Below are positions 43,073 to 53,133 of a stretch of 64,000 bases of DNA, in pieces. This stretch comes from Domibacillus robiginosus (GTDB lineage Bacteria; Bacillota; Bacilli; Bacillales; Domibacillaceae), in assembly GCF_000966195.1 (NCBI RefSeq), contig NZ_LAHL01000040.1, positions 1 through 64,000 on the forward strand. Reading direction: 5' to 3'. How positions within the stretch are numbered: the stretch's first letter is position 1; every line of letters begins with the position of its first letter. The notes beneath the pieces were generated by a model. The model was not told the DNA's origin, searched no databases, and saw nothing but the letters and a program-made list of their open reading frames with translations. The position numbers were made by a program, and so were the translations under genes.

Positions 43073-45931
43073 TTATTTTACTGTATTAACAGTAATTGTA
43101 GTACCTGCAGTAAGTGTATTACCTGCAGCATCTTTAGTATCCATTACTTGACCAGTTCCGCCTGTTTGCTCATTAGTTGGAAGTACTTTAACTACCAATG
43201 CTTGAGCTACGTTTACTTGACCAGCTGTTGAATTTGATGGAGCAAATTGTACTACTGCTTTTCCACCAACAACGCTAATGCTGTTAGGTGTAATTTTCGC
43301 ACCATTAACAGTAAATTCGAAATCGTTAAGGTCTGTTGCTGATACATTCTCGCTGAATGTCAATTCTGCAGATTCAGCCAAGTCATCGTTACCAGCAGCA
43401 TTGACATACTGACCAGAAGTTAATACTGGTTTAACGTTGTCAGTAAGCGCTACTAGATTAGTCACGGCTGTATCATTAGCATTCGCTACGCTTTGACCAG
43501 CGGTATTTACAACATTTTTAGAAATTTGTAAAGAGCCTTGTGTTGTCTTAGTTACTGATTCACTTGGTAATGTAACAAGAACTGTTTTCTTATTTCCAAC
43601 AAATTCCACAGTCGCACCAGTTGGTAGCGGCTTACCATCCAATGTATAGTTAGCTACTGTTGTTGCACTTGTAGTCATGTCTGTTGTTGAAGCACTGTAG
43701 TCAACTAGGAATTGGTTAACTCCAGAGTTTGAAATTGTTGCAAGAATATTTGACGATACACTGTAAGCTGCTGTTGTTGATAAAGCAACATTGTCATTAC
43801 CAGATAAATCTTCGACAGCGCCTGCCTCTAATTGTACCGTATAAGTCGTACCAGCTGTTGGTACTACAGTAAGTGGGATAGATAATGTATCAGTACCCGT
43901 TGCAGCTGTTGCTGTTCCAACTGTTGTCAACAATACCCCATCTTTGTTGTAAACTTTAACTTTAGAAGGAGCTAGCACTCTGATGTTTTCGTCAAACTTA
44001 ACGTTAATTGTTCCAGTTGCAGATGCACCGGTGCCAGTAACAGTTACTGTATTAGTATTAGCACTTAATACTTTTGGTCCTGTTGCATCTTTAGTTAAAG
44101 TTACAGTGCCGTTGAATTCAGCACCTGTTAGATTTGAATTGTCTTTAATATTTGTAACTTTTACAGACAATGTTGCTGTATTTTCATTAGTTCCATATAG
44201 ATTATAGCCACCTGTACCAGTTGCTGGAACAGTTACTTCGTAAGTTAAGCCTGTTGGATCATCCGGGTCTACAACAACATCAGTTGCTGGATTAATCGGG
44301 AAGATAACTCCGCCTTTTTTAACTTCAAACGTTGGTGATCCAGTAGCAAGCTTTTCGCTTACTTTCACATCAAATGTATTTGAAGATTCAGGTGTTACAC
44401 TTACTACTGAAGGAGCTACTGTATCAGCTAGTACTGTGTACTGAGTTGCTGAAACTGCTAGGATATTTCCGTCGCCATCTTGTGCATTGTAGACAGTAAC
44501 GTTATGAACTCCAGCTTTTCTATCATCTGATGTTGTTGGTACTTCAACATAGTACTTTCCATCTTGGTTAACAGAAGTTCCAGTTTGGATTGCCCCACCA
44601 TCGATTTTCACTTGAACACCCGCAGCTGGCGTAGCACCAGAAGTTGCTGGAGCTGGTGACACAGGCTCGTTAAAGTAGACGCGTACCTTATTACCGTCAA
44701 GTTCAGATGACAATACAGTTGGGATTGTATTATCAAAATAGTTCAGTGTTCCAGTTTTGTAGTTTGCTACTTTAGAAAGATCTTTTGATAAAACATCTTT
44801 CACTTCAACAGTATAGTAGTTACCATTTGTGAAGATATCTGAACCATTTTTATTACTTATAAGAACTGTTTTTCCATCTGCTTGAAGATCTGCCTCAATG
44901 TTTGCAGTTGTTAAAGCAGTACCACTTACATTTACTGTGTAGTTAGCTTCATTTTCGGCTGTTGTTTTATCAACTTGTGTGCTATAGACTACTTTTACTT
45001 CTTTAGCATTAGCCGCACTTGCACTTACCACTGCAGAATTCACTGCTGCTACAGAGAAGTTACCTGCTTTTACTGCAGATACTTTTTCGCCTTCAATAGC
45101 ATGCACTTCATATGCGTAGTTGCCCGCAGGAAGATTGACAGTACGAGAGAAAGAACCATCTGCAGATACTGTTACATCTTGATCGTAAACTTCTTGATTA
45201 TTGCTGTCTACGATAACGAGAGAAGCTGTTGATGCGTTTGCAACTTTACCAGAGATTGTTACGGCTTCTTGTCCAGCAACAGCACTTACACTCGTTACTG
45301 TTGGAACTTTTTCGATAGGAAGTAATTCTGCACGGTGTAAGAAAATTGCGAACTCACCACGTGTGATTGCATCAGTTGTACCAAAAGTAGTTTCTGTTTT
45401 ACCCTCAGTAATACCAGCTGCTACTAATGCCTGTACTGCATCTGCATAACGTGAAGAAACGTCAGAGAACTGCTTGTCAGAAGTTCCATCTAAATCATAT
45501 GCATTAGCAATAATCAAAGCGATCTCGCCACGAGTAATACTTTGCTCTGAACCAAAAGCAGTTTCACTTTTACCATTGATAATGCCTTCTGCTTTAAGTG
45601 CATCAATATAAGCTACTGCACGAGTAGGAACATCTGTGAAGCCAGAATCTGGACGGTCAGCGATATCAATTTCAAGTGCTTTCGCGATCATCACTGCCGC
45701 ATCAACGCGTTTGATTGATTGAGTTGTACCGAATTTATCCTCAGAAATACCAAGCGTGATTTTGTTATCTACTAGGTAGTCAACTGCTTCTTTATAACGA
45801 GGTGGTACATCTGTGAAAGATGCTGCTGCACCAGTTTCTGCTGCGAATGCAGGTGTAACTGCAGTTGCTACTAGAGTAGCTGTTGCTGCTGTAGCAACGA
45901 ATTTACGATAAGACTTTGGTTGGTAAGCCAT
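43073..45931 (-). CDS. probable structural S-layer protein
   Basis: 952 residues. Signal peptide MAYQPKSYRKFVATAATATLVATAVTPAFAA. Three SLH domains occupy about 37-205 (FTDVPPRYKEAVDYLVDNKITLGI; FTDVPTRAVAYIDALKAEG; FSDVSSRYADAVQALVAAG). The rest is a long series of Thr/Val/Ala/Asn-rich Ig-like beta domains (for example VVSASAANAKEVKVVYSTQVD; TVLSSELDGNKVRVYFNEPVSP; GPKVLSANTNTVTVTGTG), as in self-assembling S-layer proteins of Bacillaceae; cysteine is absent. A strong GGGAGGAAAT site, a separate promoter with a leader of about 160 bases and a perfect terminator support high expression. Among the nine SLH genes here it is the best candidate for the main lattice protein. Confidence 0.87.
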   Translation of the reverse strand: MAYQPKSYRKFVATAATATLVATAVTPAFAAETGAAASFTDVPPRYKEAVDYLVDNKITLGISEDKFGTTQSIKRVDAAVMIAKALEIDIADRPDSGFTDVPTRAVAYIDALKAEGIINGKSETAFGSEQSITRGEIALIIANAYDLDGTSDKQFSDVSSRYADAVQALVAAGITEGKTETTFGTTDAITRGEFAIFLHRAELLPIEKVPTVTSVSAVAGQEAVTISGKVANASTASLVIVDSNNQEVYDQDVTVSADGSFSRTVNLPAGNYAYEVHAIEGEKVSAVKAGNFSVAAVNSAVVSASAANAKEVKVVYSTQVDKTTAENEANYTVNVSGTALTTANIEADLQADGKTVLISNKNGSDIFTNGNYYTVEVKDVLSKDLSKVANYKTGTLNYFDNTIPTVLSSELDGNKVRVYFNEPVSPAPATSGATPAAGVQVKIDGGAIQTGTSVNQDGKYYVEVPTTSDDRKAGVHNVTVYNAQDGDGNILAVSATQYTVLADTVAPSVVSVTPESSNTFDVKVSEKLATGSPTFEVKKGGVIFPINPATDVVVDPDDPTGLTYEVTVPATGTGGYNLYGTNENTATLSVKVTNIKDNSNLTGAEFNGTVTLTKDATGPKVLSANTNTVTVTGTGASATGTINVKFDENIRVLAPSKVKVYNKDGVLLTTVGTATAATGTDTLSIPLTVVPTAGTTYTVQLEAGAVEDLSGNDNVALSTTAAYSVSSNILATISNSGVNQFLVDYSASTTDMTTSATTVANYTLDGKPLPTGATVEFVGNKKTVLVTLPSESVTKTTQGSLQISKNVVNTAGQSVANANDTAVTNLVALTDNVKPVLTSGQYVNAAGNDDLAESAELTFSENVSATDLNDFEFTVNGAKITPNSISVVGGKAVVQFAPSNSTAGQVNVAQALVVKVLPTNEQTGGTGQVMDTKDAAGNTLTAGTTITVNTVK

Positions 45932-46098
45932 GTAATAATTTCCTCCCGTTTTGTGTGGTTGTGGTTTTTTTATGAAATCAAACAGCGGATAAGCTGATTG
46001 TTCCGTATAACATAATGTTGAGTTTTTGGCTGTTTTTCTCTTTTAATGAAACGTTATGTAGTGCAAGGAGAATTTAACAGGTTTGTAACTCAAGTAAC

Positions 46099-46126
46099 AT
46101 TCTATCAAACAAGAAAGTTTTTTCAA
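46099..46126 (-). promoter_or_regulatory. promoter of the S-layer-like gene
   Basis: -35 TTGAAA (46121-46126), 16-base spacer, -10 TAGAAT (46099-46104) on the minus strand. The start codon is at 45931, so the leader would be about 160 bases, a feature seen in other highly expressed S-layer genes. The rest of 45932-46437 holds nothing else recognisable. Confidence 0.55.
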
Positions 46127-46437
46127 CCCGTTTTTCATTATTTCCAGAATTTATTCAAAAAGTAATATTTGAAAAACACTTGTAAAAACAATGAAAATAA
46201 ATTGTTGAATAAACCCAGATTGTTTTATAGCTTATTCATTATATACCATATGCTAGGTGAAATTAAAGTTTTTTCCCCGATAATATTTGTCATTTTTGTT
46301 GCAGAGTTCCTTCTAAACCAGCGGGGATATAGCTTCTGCCGTTACAGGCAGATTGCAATTTTCACAAACTTCTGCATATGATTCTCCCTTATTATCGGCA
46401 CCTATTGATTATTATTTAGTTATATTTTTATAAACTA

Positions 46438-46486
46438 GAAAAAAGCTGTTTCACCAGACAGATGTCTTGTCAAAACAGCTTTTTTC
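46438..46486 (-). terminator. terminator of the 1007-residue SLH gene
   Basis: AAAAAAGCTGTTT and AAACAGCTTTTTT enclose a second small stem (GACA / TGTC). Confidence 0.85.
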
Positions 46487-46494
46487 AAGCATTT

Positions 46495-49400
46495 TTACAG
46501 TCTGATATTGATCAGACCGCCATCGCCTATAATACCGTCAAGTACACCGTCAACCAATGACCCTTCCCCAAGCAAACCGCCGTCAAGAAGACCTTCGAGC
46601 AAGCCTGTTGTTACTTCAATTGTCGCCGGATCGCCTGTAGACACTTGATCACCTGATGTGATTTCTGGTGTGATCGTGATGTCACTACCCACTGTTAAAC
46701 CATTCAATAACCGTGCGACAAGACCTTCATCATCAATTGTGTATTCAACAAAGCCCTGTTCAATATCCGCTTCTGTAATCGTGTGGACAAGAGTTTCCTC
46801 TTCTGCTCCATCAATTGTTACTTCCAGCGTGCTGCCTGCCACCGCATCTTCCTGAAGTGCATTTGCATCTAAATTAACGCGCAGCGGCTGCTCTCCGGAC
46901 AAAATGTATAAAACATCCTGTACGGTGCTGTCCACTAAATCTACAACCGGTTCTACAAGCGGCAGTTCCGGAAGCTGGATGCTGCCAATTGTACCTGTCA
47001 GGGTGCCATCTTCACCACGGTCTACAACAGCAGTTAAGTCAACCGGGCCATCACCGGCAAGGGCACTGATCACATCTGTGCTCAAGCCCAGGTCTACAAA
47101 TCCATTCGTTATGTCTGACTCTGTTAGTGTAACACTCAAAACATTGAGGTCGCCCGCGCTGATTGAGATCACATCTCCTGCTTCCAGGCCGCCCTCTTCT
47201 AACAGTGTTACGCGCAGTAAGTCCGGATTATCGACGAGCTCATCAACCGGAACAGATCCATCCTGCAGGCCATCGTTTAGCAATTCTAGATTAATTACAT
47301 CTCTAAGAAGGTCGTCCAGAAGGTTGCCAACCTGTTCAAGCAGGCCTTCTGTTACTTCTACCGTCGCTGTATCGCCTGTAAAGACTTCTTCACCCGATGT
47401 GATTTCTGGCGTAATTGTAATGTCGGTTCCTACTGTTAGTCCTGTTAACAAGCGTGTAAGTAAGTCTTCATCGTCAAATGTATAGTTAATGAAGCCCTGT
47501 TCAATTTCTGCCTCGGTAATAATGTGTGTAACTGTGTCCTCTTCTGCCCCATTGATCGTTAGTTCCAGCGTGCTGCCTGCTTCAATATCCTGGAACTCAT
47601 TTCCTTCTATGTTAATGCGCAGCGGACGCTCGCCAGACAGAATGTACAGTAAATCTTCTACTGCGCCTTCAGCCAGATCAATAACAGGTTCTACAATTGG
47701 CAGGTCCGGAAGCTGGATGCTGCCGATTGTGCCCGTTACTGTATCACCTTCTCCGCGGTCTACGATAGCCGTTAAGTCAATTACTCCACCCTCGCCTGCA
47801 AGCGCACGAATTACGTCTGTACTCAGGCCGAGATTAACAAAACCGTCTTCAATGTGGTCTTCTGTAAGCTCGACTGTCAGCACATCAAAGTCACCGTTGC
47901 GGATGGAAATAACATCTCCAGCTGCAACAGCGCTGCCAGGCAGAAGGTTTAAGCGCAATAAATCTGAATTACTAAGCAGGTCGTCAAGGGAAATCGACCC
48001 GTCTAACAGGCCATCGTTCAACAAGTCCAGGTCAACAACGCCGTCAATCTCGCTCTCCCCGGCCGTTATTTCTTCAAATACATCGGCTGGAATGGTTTCA
48101 ACGTCCCACTCTGTGCCGTCCCATGTAAGATCTACTTCAACTTCTGTGCCGCCAACATTCAAGTCAAATTCAGCCGTTTCACCCGGCTCGGCTCCTTCTT
48201 CTGTTTCAAGTGTTAACGTTGTTCCGTCGGTGCCCAATGTTACCTCGGCATCTGCAATCGTCCCTTCTACCGGATCAACTGCGCCGTCTTCACCGACAGA
48301 ATCTGTAAAGGTCAGCACAACGCCGTTAGATGTTTCATCCGGACCGGTTGTGTACGAAATCGGCTCTAGAACCAAATCGTCGATCGCAGTAGTCAAGTCT
48401 TCTGCCGCCTGGTCAATCTCTGACTGAACAGCTTCCGTGTTACCTGCCACACCTTCGGCTGCTTCGAGTGCTTCTTCGAGGTTCTGCCATGTTTCCTCTG
48501 TATAGTAGCTTTCATCATAGTTGCCTACACGATCGATCAAGTCCTGCAGGTCAGATACGGTGATTGGGCCTCCACCTGTTCCATCTCCGTTGTCTCCGCC
48601 ACTTCCGCCGCCGCTATCTCCGCCTGTTCCGCCGCCGTTATCTCCGCCACTTCCGCCGCCGTTATCTCCGCCGCTTCCGCCGCCGTTATCTCCGCCGCTT
48701 TCGCCGCCGTTATCTCCGCCTGTTCCACCGCCGTTATCTCCGCCTGTTCCACCGCCGTTATCTCCGCCTGTTCCACCGCCGTTATCTCCGCCTGTTCCAC
48801 CGCCGTTATCCCCGCCTGTTCCGCCGCCGTTATCCCCGCCTGTTCCGCCGCCGGAGTCGCTTCCATCACCATCATCTACGCCGCCACTGCCGCTTCCATC
48901 GTCATTGACCGGGAATTCTGAAATTCTATAAAGGAAAATAGCAAACTCGCCCCGTGTAATGTCGTCGGAAGTTCCGAATGTGGTGGCTGTTTTTCCGGTT
49001 GTAATGCCGTTAGCCAGCAGGGCATCGACCGCTTCCCAGTATCGATCCGGTACGTCGGTGAATTTCACGTTATCCTGGTTAGAAGAACCGATGCGGTAAG
49101 CCTGTGCCAGCATGAGGGCTGCTTCCCCGCGCGTAATGTTTTGCTGGGAGCCGAACTGGTTGTTGGATTTCCCCTGCACAATTCCCGCTTCTTTAAGCGC
49201 TGCTACAAATGGCTCGGCGCGGCCCGGCACATCACTAAATCCCGATGCCGGTACGTTATTTGTCCCTAGCTTCAATGCTTTTGCCAGCATAATGGCAGCA
49301 TCCACCCGTTTGATCGGAAGCTGTGTGCCAAACTTTTCCTCAGTCGTTCCAATTGTAATATTTTCTCTGATTAAATAGTTAACTGCGTCCGTGTAGCGTG

Positions 49401-49518
49401 AGGGAACATCAGTGAAGGTGGGTGCCGCCTGGGCATAAGGAGCAGCGAGGCTGACTACGAGGCCGCTCGCCACTGTTGTAATTGCTGCTTTTTTGTAAGA
49501 ATGCTGGTTTTTTTTCAT
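46495..49518 (-). CDS. SLH protein with Gly-rich repeat linker and duplicated C-terminal domain
   Basis: 1007 residues. Signal peptide to about residue 32 (...APYAQAA). Three SLH domains to about 205. Residues about 225-315 are 11 units of an eight-residue repeat (GGTGGDNG and variants). Residues 318-385 look like a FIVAR-type three-helix module (LQDLIDRVGNYDESYYTEETWQNLEEALEAAEG). The last 500 residues include two tandem copies of about 225 residues each, beginning LDLLNDGLLDGSISLDDLL and LELLNDGLQDGSVPVDELV and containing RGEGDTVTGTIGSIQLPDLP and ITPEITSG; they are very acidic and Leu/Asp/Val-rich. GGAGGAAC precedes the ATG. Probably an adhesin-like or structural surface protein; no enzymatic motif. 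Confidence 0.87.
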   Translation of the reverse strand: MKKNQHSYKKAAITTVASGLVVSLAAPYAQAAPTFTDVPSRYTDAVNYLIRENITIGTTEEKFGTQLPIKRVDAAIMLAKALKLGTNNVPASGFSDVPGRAEPFVAALKEAGIVQGKSNNQFGSQQNITRGEAALMLAQAYRIGSSNQDNVKFTDVPDRYWEAVDALLANGITTGKTATTFGTSDDITRGEFAIFLYRISEFPVNDDGSGSGGVDDGDGSDSGGGTGGDNGGGTGGDNGGGTGGDNGGGTGGDNGGGTGGDNGGGTGGDNGGESGGDNGGGSGGDNGGGSGGDNGGGTGGDSGGGSGGDNGDGTGGGPITVSDLQDLIDRVGNYDESYYTEETWQNLEEALEAAEGVAGNTEAVQSEIDQAAEDLTTAIDDLVLEPISYTTGPDETSNGVVLTFTDSVGEDGAVDPVEGTIADAEVTLGTDGTTLTLETEEGAEPGETAEFDLNVGGTEVEVDLTWDGTEWDVETIPADVFEEITAGESEIDGVVDLDLLNDGLLDGSISLDDLLSNSDLLRLNLLPGSAVAAGDVISIRNGDFDVLTVELTEDHIEDGFVNLGLSTDVIRALAGEGGVIDLTAIVDRGEGDTVTGTIGSIQLPDLPIVEPVIDLAEGAVEDLLYILSGERPLRINIEGNEFQDIEAGSTLELTINGAEEDTVTHIITEAEIEQGFINYTFDDEDLLTRLLTGLTVGTDITITPEITSGEEVFTGDTATVEVTEGLLEQVGNLLDDLLRDVINLELLNDGLQDGSVPVDELVDNPDLLRVTLLEEGGLEAGDVISISAGDLNVLSVTLTESDITNGFVDLGLSTDVISALAGDGPVDLTAVVDRGEDGTLTGTIGSIQLPELPLVEPVVDLVDSTVQDVLYILSGEQPLRVNLDANALQEDAVAGSTLEVTIDGAEEETLVHTITEADIEQGFVEYTIDDEGLVARLLNGLTVGSDITITPEITSGDQVSTGDPATIEVTTGLLEGLLDGGLLGEGSLVDGVLDGIIGDGGLINIRL
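48571..48853 (-). repeat. 24-bp tandem repeat coding for GGTGGDNG units
   Basis: About 11 copies of a 24-base unit (on the plus strand 'ccgccgttatctccgcct' plus gttcca or variants) inside the SLH gene. The left units end in gttccgccg, cttccgccg or tttcgccg and the right units in gttccaccg, so the array is partly homogenised. Length change by slippage would keep the frame and only alter the linker length. Confidence 0.85.
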
Positions 49519-49842
49519 CTTGTTCCTCCATTTTTGTAAAAGATTTTGAGTAGGGAATCACATAATTGCGACAGAAAAATGACAATTATCTAACAATATA
49601 TTTCCTTTTGTTACAAGAAAAATAACCTCTTATATACAAAATAATCCATTTCTACCTGTTTTTTCGACATTTATACATTCCTTATTTATCCAGGTTTATG
49701 GTTTTTATCTCCATAAATCCAATATATAAAACACTTTGTTTGGTCCATCGAACGAATAATGAATACGCTTCCTTTTTCCTATTTTTATTGATTTTGTTAT
49801 TTTTTTCACACGTTATTTTTCTGCCATTTTTGTAATATAAAA
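49519..49842. other. AT-rich upstream region of the SLH gene
   Basis: About 320 bases with no supported gene; expected to hold the promoter for the leftward SLH gene. Confidence 0.35.
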
Positions 49843-49877
49843 AAAACCTTCATCCGGACGCACCGGATGAAGGTTTT
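49843..49877 (-). terminator. terminator of the tagA-wecC-galU-GT4 operon
   Basis: AAAACCTTCATCCGG, five-base loop and complementary arm, flanked by A and T runs, touching the stop codon of the last gene. Confidence 0.88.
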
Positions 49878-50971
49878 TACAATTGGTTAAATATAGAAAT
49901 TAACTTTGGTTGTACAGCTGATTCTTCGTATTGGAGTGCCGTTTCATACGCAGCCTGGGCCACGCGGTCGCGCTCCGCCTGCTGCAGGTCGTCAAACGCA
50001 AGAAGGGCTTCTTTCAGCTCTTCCGGATTGCCTGGCTCAAACAGCCAGCTGTTTTCACCTGGTTTCACGTAATCTAAAATACCGCCAATGGCGCTTGCAA
50101 TAATGGGCGTACGGCAGGCCATCGCTTCCAGACCAACTAAACCGAGGCTTTCGCCTTTACGCGTTGTTGGGAAAACAAAGGCTTCTACGACATTGTACAC
50201 ATTTGCCAGGCCGGATTGCTTCATTAATGGATAATGAATGACGACGTCTCCAATACCAAGCTCGGCGATCAGCTCTTTAAAAGCCGCTTCGTCTTTACCG
50301 GAGCCGACGGCAATAAATTTCGTGCCGTGGTCCGGCTTTTCATCTATGTACCGTTTGATCGCGTGCAGGTAATGATCCCAGCCTTTGCCGACGTCCAGGC
50401 GGCCGACGTAGCCGATGTAGCGGTAAGACGGATCTAAATCGAGCTCGGCCAGCGCCTGTGCCCGCTCCTTCGGATGAAAGACATCTTTGTTGACACCACC
50501 GGACGGAAAAACGGCGATGGGTGTCTGCACGTTATATTTTTCCTGTACGAGTGACTCGTAATAATGCGACGGCGTAATAATGAGCGAGGACTGCTCGAGC
50601 AGCTGCTTCACATACGGCTGGTACTTTTCCTGGGACGGCACTTCCGGTACAACGTCGCTTCCGTGCACGTTCGTCACAATACGGACCGATGGCTTTAACC
50701 GCTTTAACAAAAGGAGCGGCATCGCATTATGAGACGCGTAGTGAACATAAATGGCATCGTAGCGGCCGGACATTCCCTTGCGCACCAGATTCGCATAGTA
50801 AGAAGCGTAGCCAATCGCTTTTGCGGCCCTGGAGGTCTTTTTTTCCATTACGACACGGTCGACGTCAAAGCCGCCGTTTTTCAGGATACGCTCGGTGTTT
50901 TGCACAAATACGCCGTAGCTTGGAAACTGAGCGTTCGGATACATGTTGGCAGCCAGTAAAATCCGCTTCAT
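49877..50971 (-). CDS. GT4 glycosyltransferase of the wall polysaccharide locus
   Basis: 364 residues with a GT-B fold. N-terminal [26 protein letters not shown] and [11 protein letters not shown]-terminal [29 protein letters not shown] and the nucleotide-sugar binding ExxxxxxxE in [23 protein letters not shown]. The donor and acceptor are unknown. Its ATG overlaps the stop of galU (ATGA type), so translation is coupled. It should extend the linkage unit or repeat of the secondary wall polysaccharide. Confidence 0.9.
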   Translation of the reverse strand: MKRILLAANMYPNAQFPSYGVFVQNTERILKNGGFDVDRVVMEKKTSRAAKAIGYASYYANLVRKGMSGRYDAIYVHYASHNAMPLLLLKRLKPSVRIVTNVHGSDVVPEVPSQEKYQPYVKQLLEQSSLIITPSHYYESLVQEKYNVQTPIAVFPSGGVNKDVFHPKERAQALAELDLDPSYRYIGYVGRLDVGKGWDHYLHAIKRYIDEKPDHGTKFIAVGSGKDEAAFKELIAELGIGDVVIHYPLMKQSGLANVYNVVEAFVFPTTRKGESLGLVGLEAMACRTPIIASAIGGILDYVKPGENSWLFEPGNPEELKEALLAFDDLQQAERDRVAQAAYETALQYEESAVQPKLISIFNQL

Positions 50972-51846
50972 TTTCGGTACTCCCGCAGTTTTTCTTCCAT
51001 ATAATCAAGCAGCCCTTCACGAAGATCGGGACGCTGAAGAGCAAATTCAATCGTCGTTTCCACAAAGCCCTGCTTTTCACCGACATCATAGCGGTTCCCG
51101 TCAATTTCGTAGCCGTATACAGACTGAATCGTATTCAGCTTTTCAATGGCGTCCGTCAGCTGGATCTCTCCGCCCGCACCGATTTCAAGCTCGCTCAAGT
51201 AATTGAAGATTTCCGGCGTAAACACGTAGCGGCCGATGATCGCCATATTCGATGGCGCTGTGCCCTGCTTCGGTTTTTCCACAAATTTGTTTACTTTGTA
51301 GCGGCGACCGGCCTGCTCTGACGGGTCGATAATGCCGTAGCGATGTGTTTCAGACGATGGTACTTCCATCACACCGATCACGGATGAGCCGGTTTCTTCG
51401 TACTGCTCGATCATTTGTCCGAGACATGGTTTGTCCGCCTGCACGATATCATCGCCCAGAAGCACAGCAAACGGCTCGTCACCGATAAATTTGCGCGCTG
51501 TCCAGACCGCATGGCCAAGACCGAGCGGCGCTTTTTGGCGAATGTAGTGAATATCGACTTTCCCGGAGTTTTTCACTTCCTGCAGCAGCTCAAACTTTTG
51601 CTTTTCCTCAAGCGTGTGTTCCAAAAGCGGTGCAGAATCAAAATGATCCTCGATGGCACGCTTGTCTTTGCCCGTTACGATAATAATATCTTCGATGCCG
51701 GATGCGACTGCTTCATCCACGATATACTGAATCGTCGGCTTGTCCACGATCGGCAGCATTTCTTTTGGCATCGCTTTTGTGGCCGGCAGAAAGCGGGTGC
51801 CGAGACCCGCTGCCGGAATAATGGCTTTACGTACTTTTTTCATCAT
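50968..51846 (-). CDS. galU: UTP-glucose-1-phosphate uridylyltransferase, second copy
   Basis: 292 residues. The same signatures as the copy at 17000-17890 ([73 protein letters not shown]), so this is a paralogue making UDP-glucose for the wall polysaccharide. GGGGGAGGGTGC precedes the ATG pair. The coding GC content is higher than in the capsule operon copy. One of the two may be the housekeeping enzyme (gtaB role). Confidence 0.93.
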   Translation of the reverse strand: MMKKVRKAIIPAAGLGTRFLPATKAMPKEMLPIVDKPTIQYIVDEAVASGIEDIIIVTGKDKRAIEDHFDSAPLLEHTLEEKQKFELLQEVKNSGKVDIHYIRQKAPLGLGHAVWTARKFIGDEPFAVLLGDDIVQADKPCLGQMIEQYEETGSSVIGVMEVPSSETHRYGIIDPSEQAGRRYKVNKFVEKPKQGTAPSNMAIIGRYVFTPEIFNYLSELEIGAGGEIQLTDAIEKLNTIQSVYGYEIDGNRYDVGEKQGFVETTIEFALQRPDLREGLLDYMEEKLREYRK

Positions 51847-51858
51847 GCACCCTCCCCC

Positions 51859-53130
51859 TTAGTTTTTTGAATCGCCGAGCACGTACACGTCAAAGCCAGC
51901 TGCTTCCCACGTTGCACGGTCAATGCAGTTTTTCGTATCGATGACGATTTTGTTTTTCATATTCTTAAGGGTAGTCGGGTAAATCTCTTTGAATTTATTA
52001 TGGTTCGTCAGGATGAGGATCGCCGAAGCATCCTCCAGCGCTTCTTCCTGTGACTGCACCTGCTCGTCAATATTGTTTTCTTTAATATGCGGGTCATAGG
52101 CGCTTAAGTGAATCTCACGTTCACGCAGTGCTTCGATGACGTCCATAGACGGACTTTCACGCATGTCGTCAATATTGCCTTTGAACGCAAGGCCAAACAC
52201 AGCGACTTTCGGATCTTTAATGCCTTTTGCATCCAAAATGCTGGCTGTCATTTGAGCCGTGTAGCCTGGCATACCATCATTTGTCTTGCGCGCAAGGTGA
52301 ATCATTTGAGCGGTTTCCGGCGCAAGCTCGACTAAAAACCACGGATCAACCGCGATGCAGTGGCCGCCAACACCAGGACCCGGCTCATGTACATTTACAC
52401 GCGGGTGGTAGTTGGCAAGCTTAATGGCTTCCCAGATGTTAACGCCAAGCGTCTCTGCCAGCTTTGCCAGCTCGTTCGCAAACGCGATGTTAATATCGCG
52501 GTATGTGTTTTCCATTACTTTCACAAGCTCCGCTGTTGTCGCATCGGTTTCATGCATTTGCCCTTTTACAAATGATTTGTACAGCTCTTTTGTCTGATGA
52601 GCCGATTCCGGCGTGTAGCCGCCGATAATCCGGTCATTCGATACAAGCTCTTCAAATACACGGCCTGGAATAACACGCTCCGGAGAGTGAGAAACAAACA
52701 ATTCTGTGCCAATCTCAAGGCCTGACTTCACAAGCTCCGGCAGCATGATATCCTGTACGGTACGCGGCGGAACCGTTGATTCCAAGATGACCAAATTACC
52801 TTTTTCAAGGTACGGTACAACAGAAGCGGTCGCCTGGCGTACGTACTCCAGGTTCGCTGTTTTGTCCGGCATAATTGGAGATGGAACGGCAATGATAAAG
52901 ACGTCTGCTTTCTGCGGCTTTGTGGAAGCCGAGAACAGGCCTGCATCAATGGCTTTTTCCAGGCGTTCCTGCAAGCCGTTTTCTTCAATATGCAATTGCT
53001 TTTCGTTGATCATATTGACTGCTTTTTCATTCACATCTACGCCATAAACGGTATGGCCGTGGTTCGCAAACATAACCGCTGTCGGAAGCCCGATGTAGCC
53101 AAGGCCGACAACACAGATTGATTTTTTCAT
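51859..53130 (-). CDS. wecC: UDP-N-acetyl-D-mannosamine dehydrogenase (WecC-like)
   Basis: 423 residues. The enzyme oxidises UDP-ManNAc to UDP-ManNAcA with NAD. N-terminal CVVGLGYIGLPTAVMFANHGHTVYGVDV, VPSPIMPD, ESTVPPRTV, SPERVIPGR, the catalytic-Lys/Asn region (TAELVKVMENTYRDINIAFANEL), HPRVNVHEPGPGVGGHCIAVDPWF with the active-site Cys, and FGLAFKGNIDDMRESPS. The GPGVGGHCIAVDPWFLVE stretch is that of WecC-type enzymes more than of UDP-glucose dehydrogenases. The epimerase that would supply UDP-ManNAc is not in this locus. It lies between tagA and galU. Confidence 0.85.
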   Translation of the reverse strand: MKKSICVVGLGYIGLPTAVMFANHGHTVYGVDVNEKAVNMINEKQLHIEENGLQERLEKAIDAGLFSASTKPQKADVFIIAVPSPIMPDKTANLEYVRQATASVVPYLEKGNLVILESTVPPRTVQDIMLPELVKSGLEIGTELFVSHSPERVIPGRVFEELVSNDRIIGGYTPESAHQTKELYKSFVKGQMHETDATTAELVKVMENTYRDINIAFANELAKLAETLGVNIWEAIKLANYHPRVNVHEPGPGVGGHCIAVDPWFLVELAPETAQMIHLARKTNDGMPGYTAQMTASILDAKGIKDPKVAVFGLAFKGNIDDMRESPSMDVIEALREREIHLSAYDPHIKENNIDEQVQSQEEALEDASAILILTNHNKFKEIYPTTLKNMKNKIVIDTKNCIDRATWEAAGFDVYVLGDSKN

Positions 53131-53133
53131 GAC

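Noticed and set aside
48521-48931. Long Pro/Ser-rich and Arg-rich reading frames opposite the Gly-rich repeat
   Set aside because: They are the other-frame reading of the 24-base repeat inside the SLH gene; no ribosome binding site and extreme composition.
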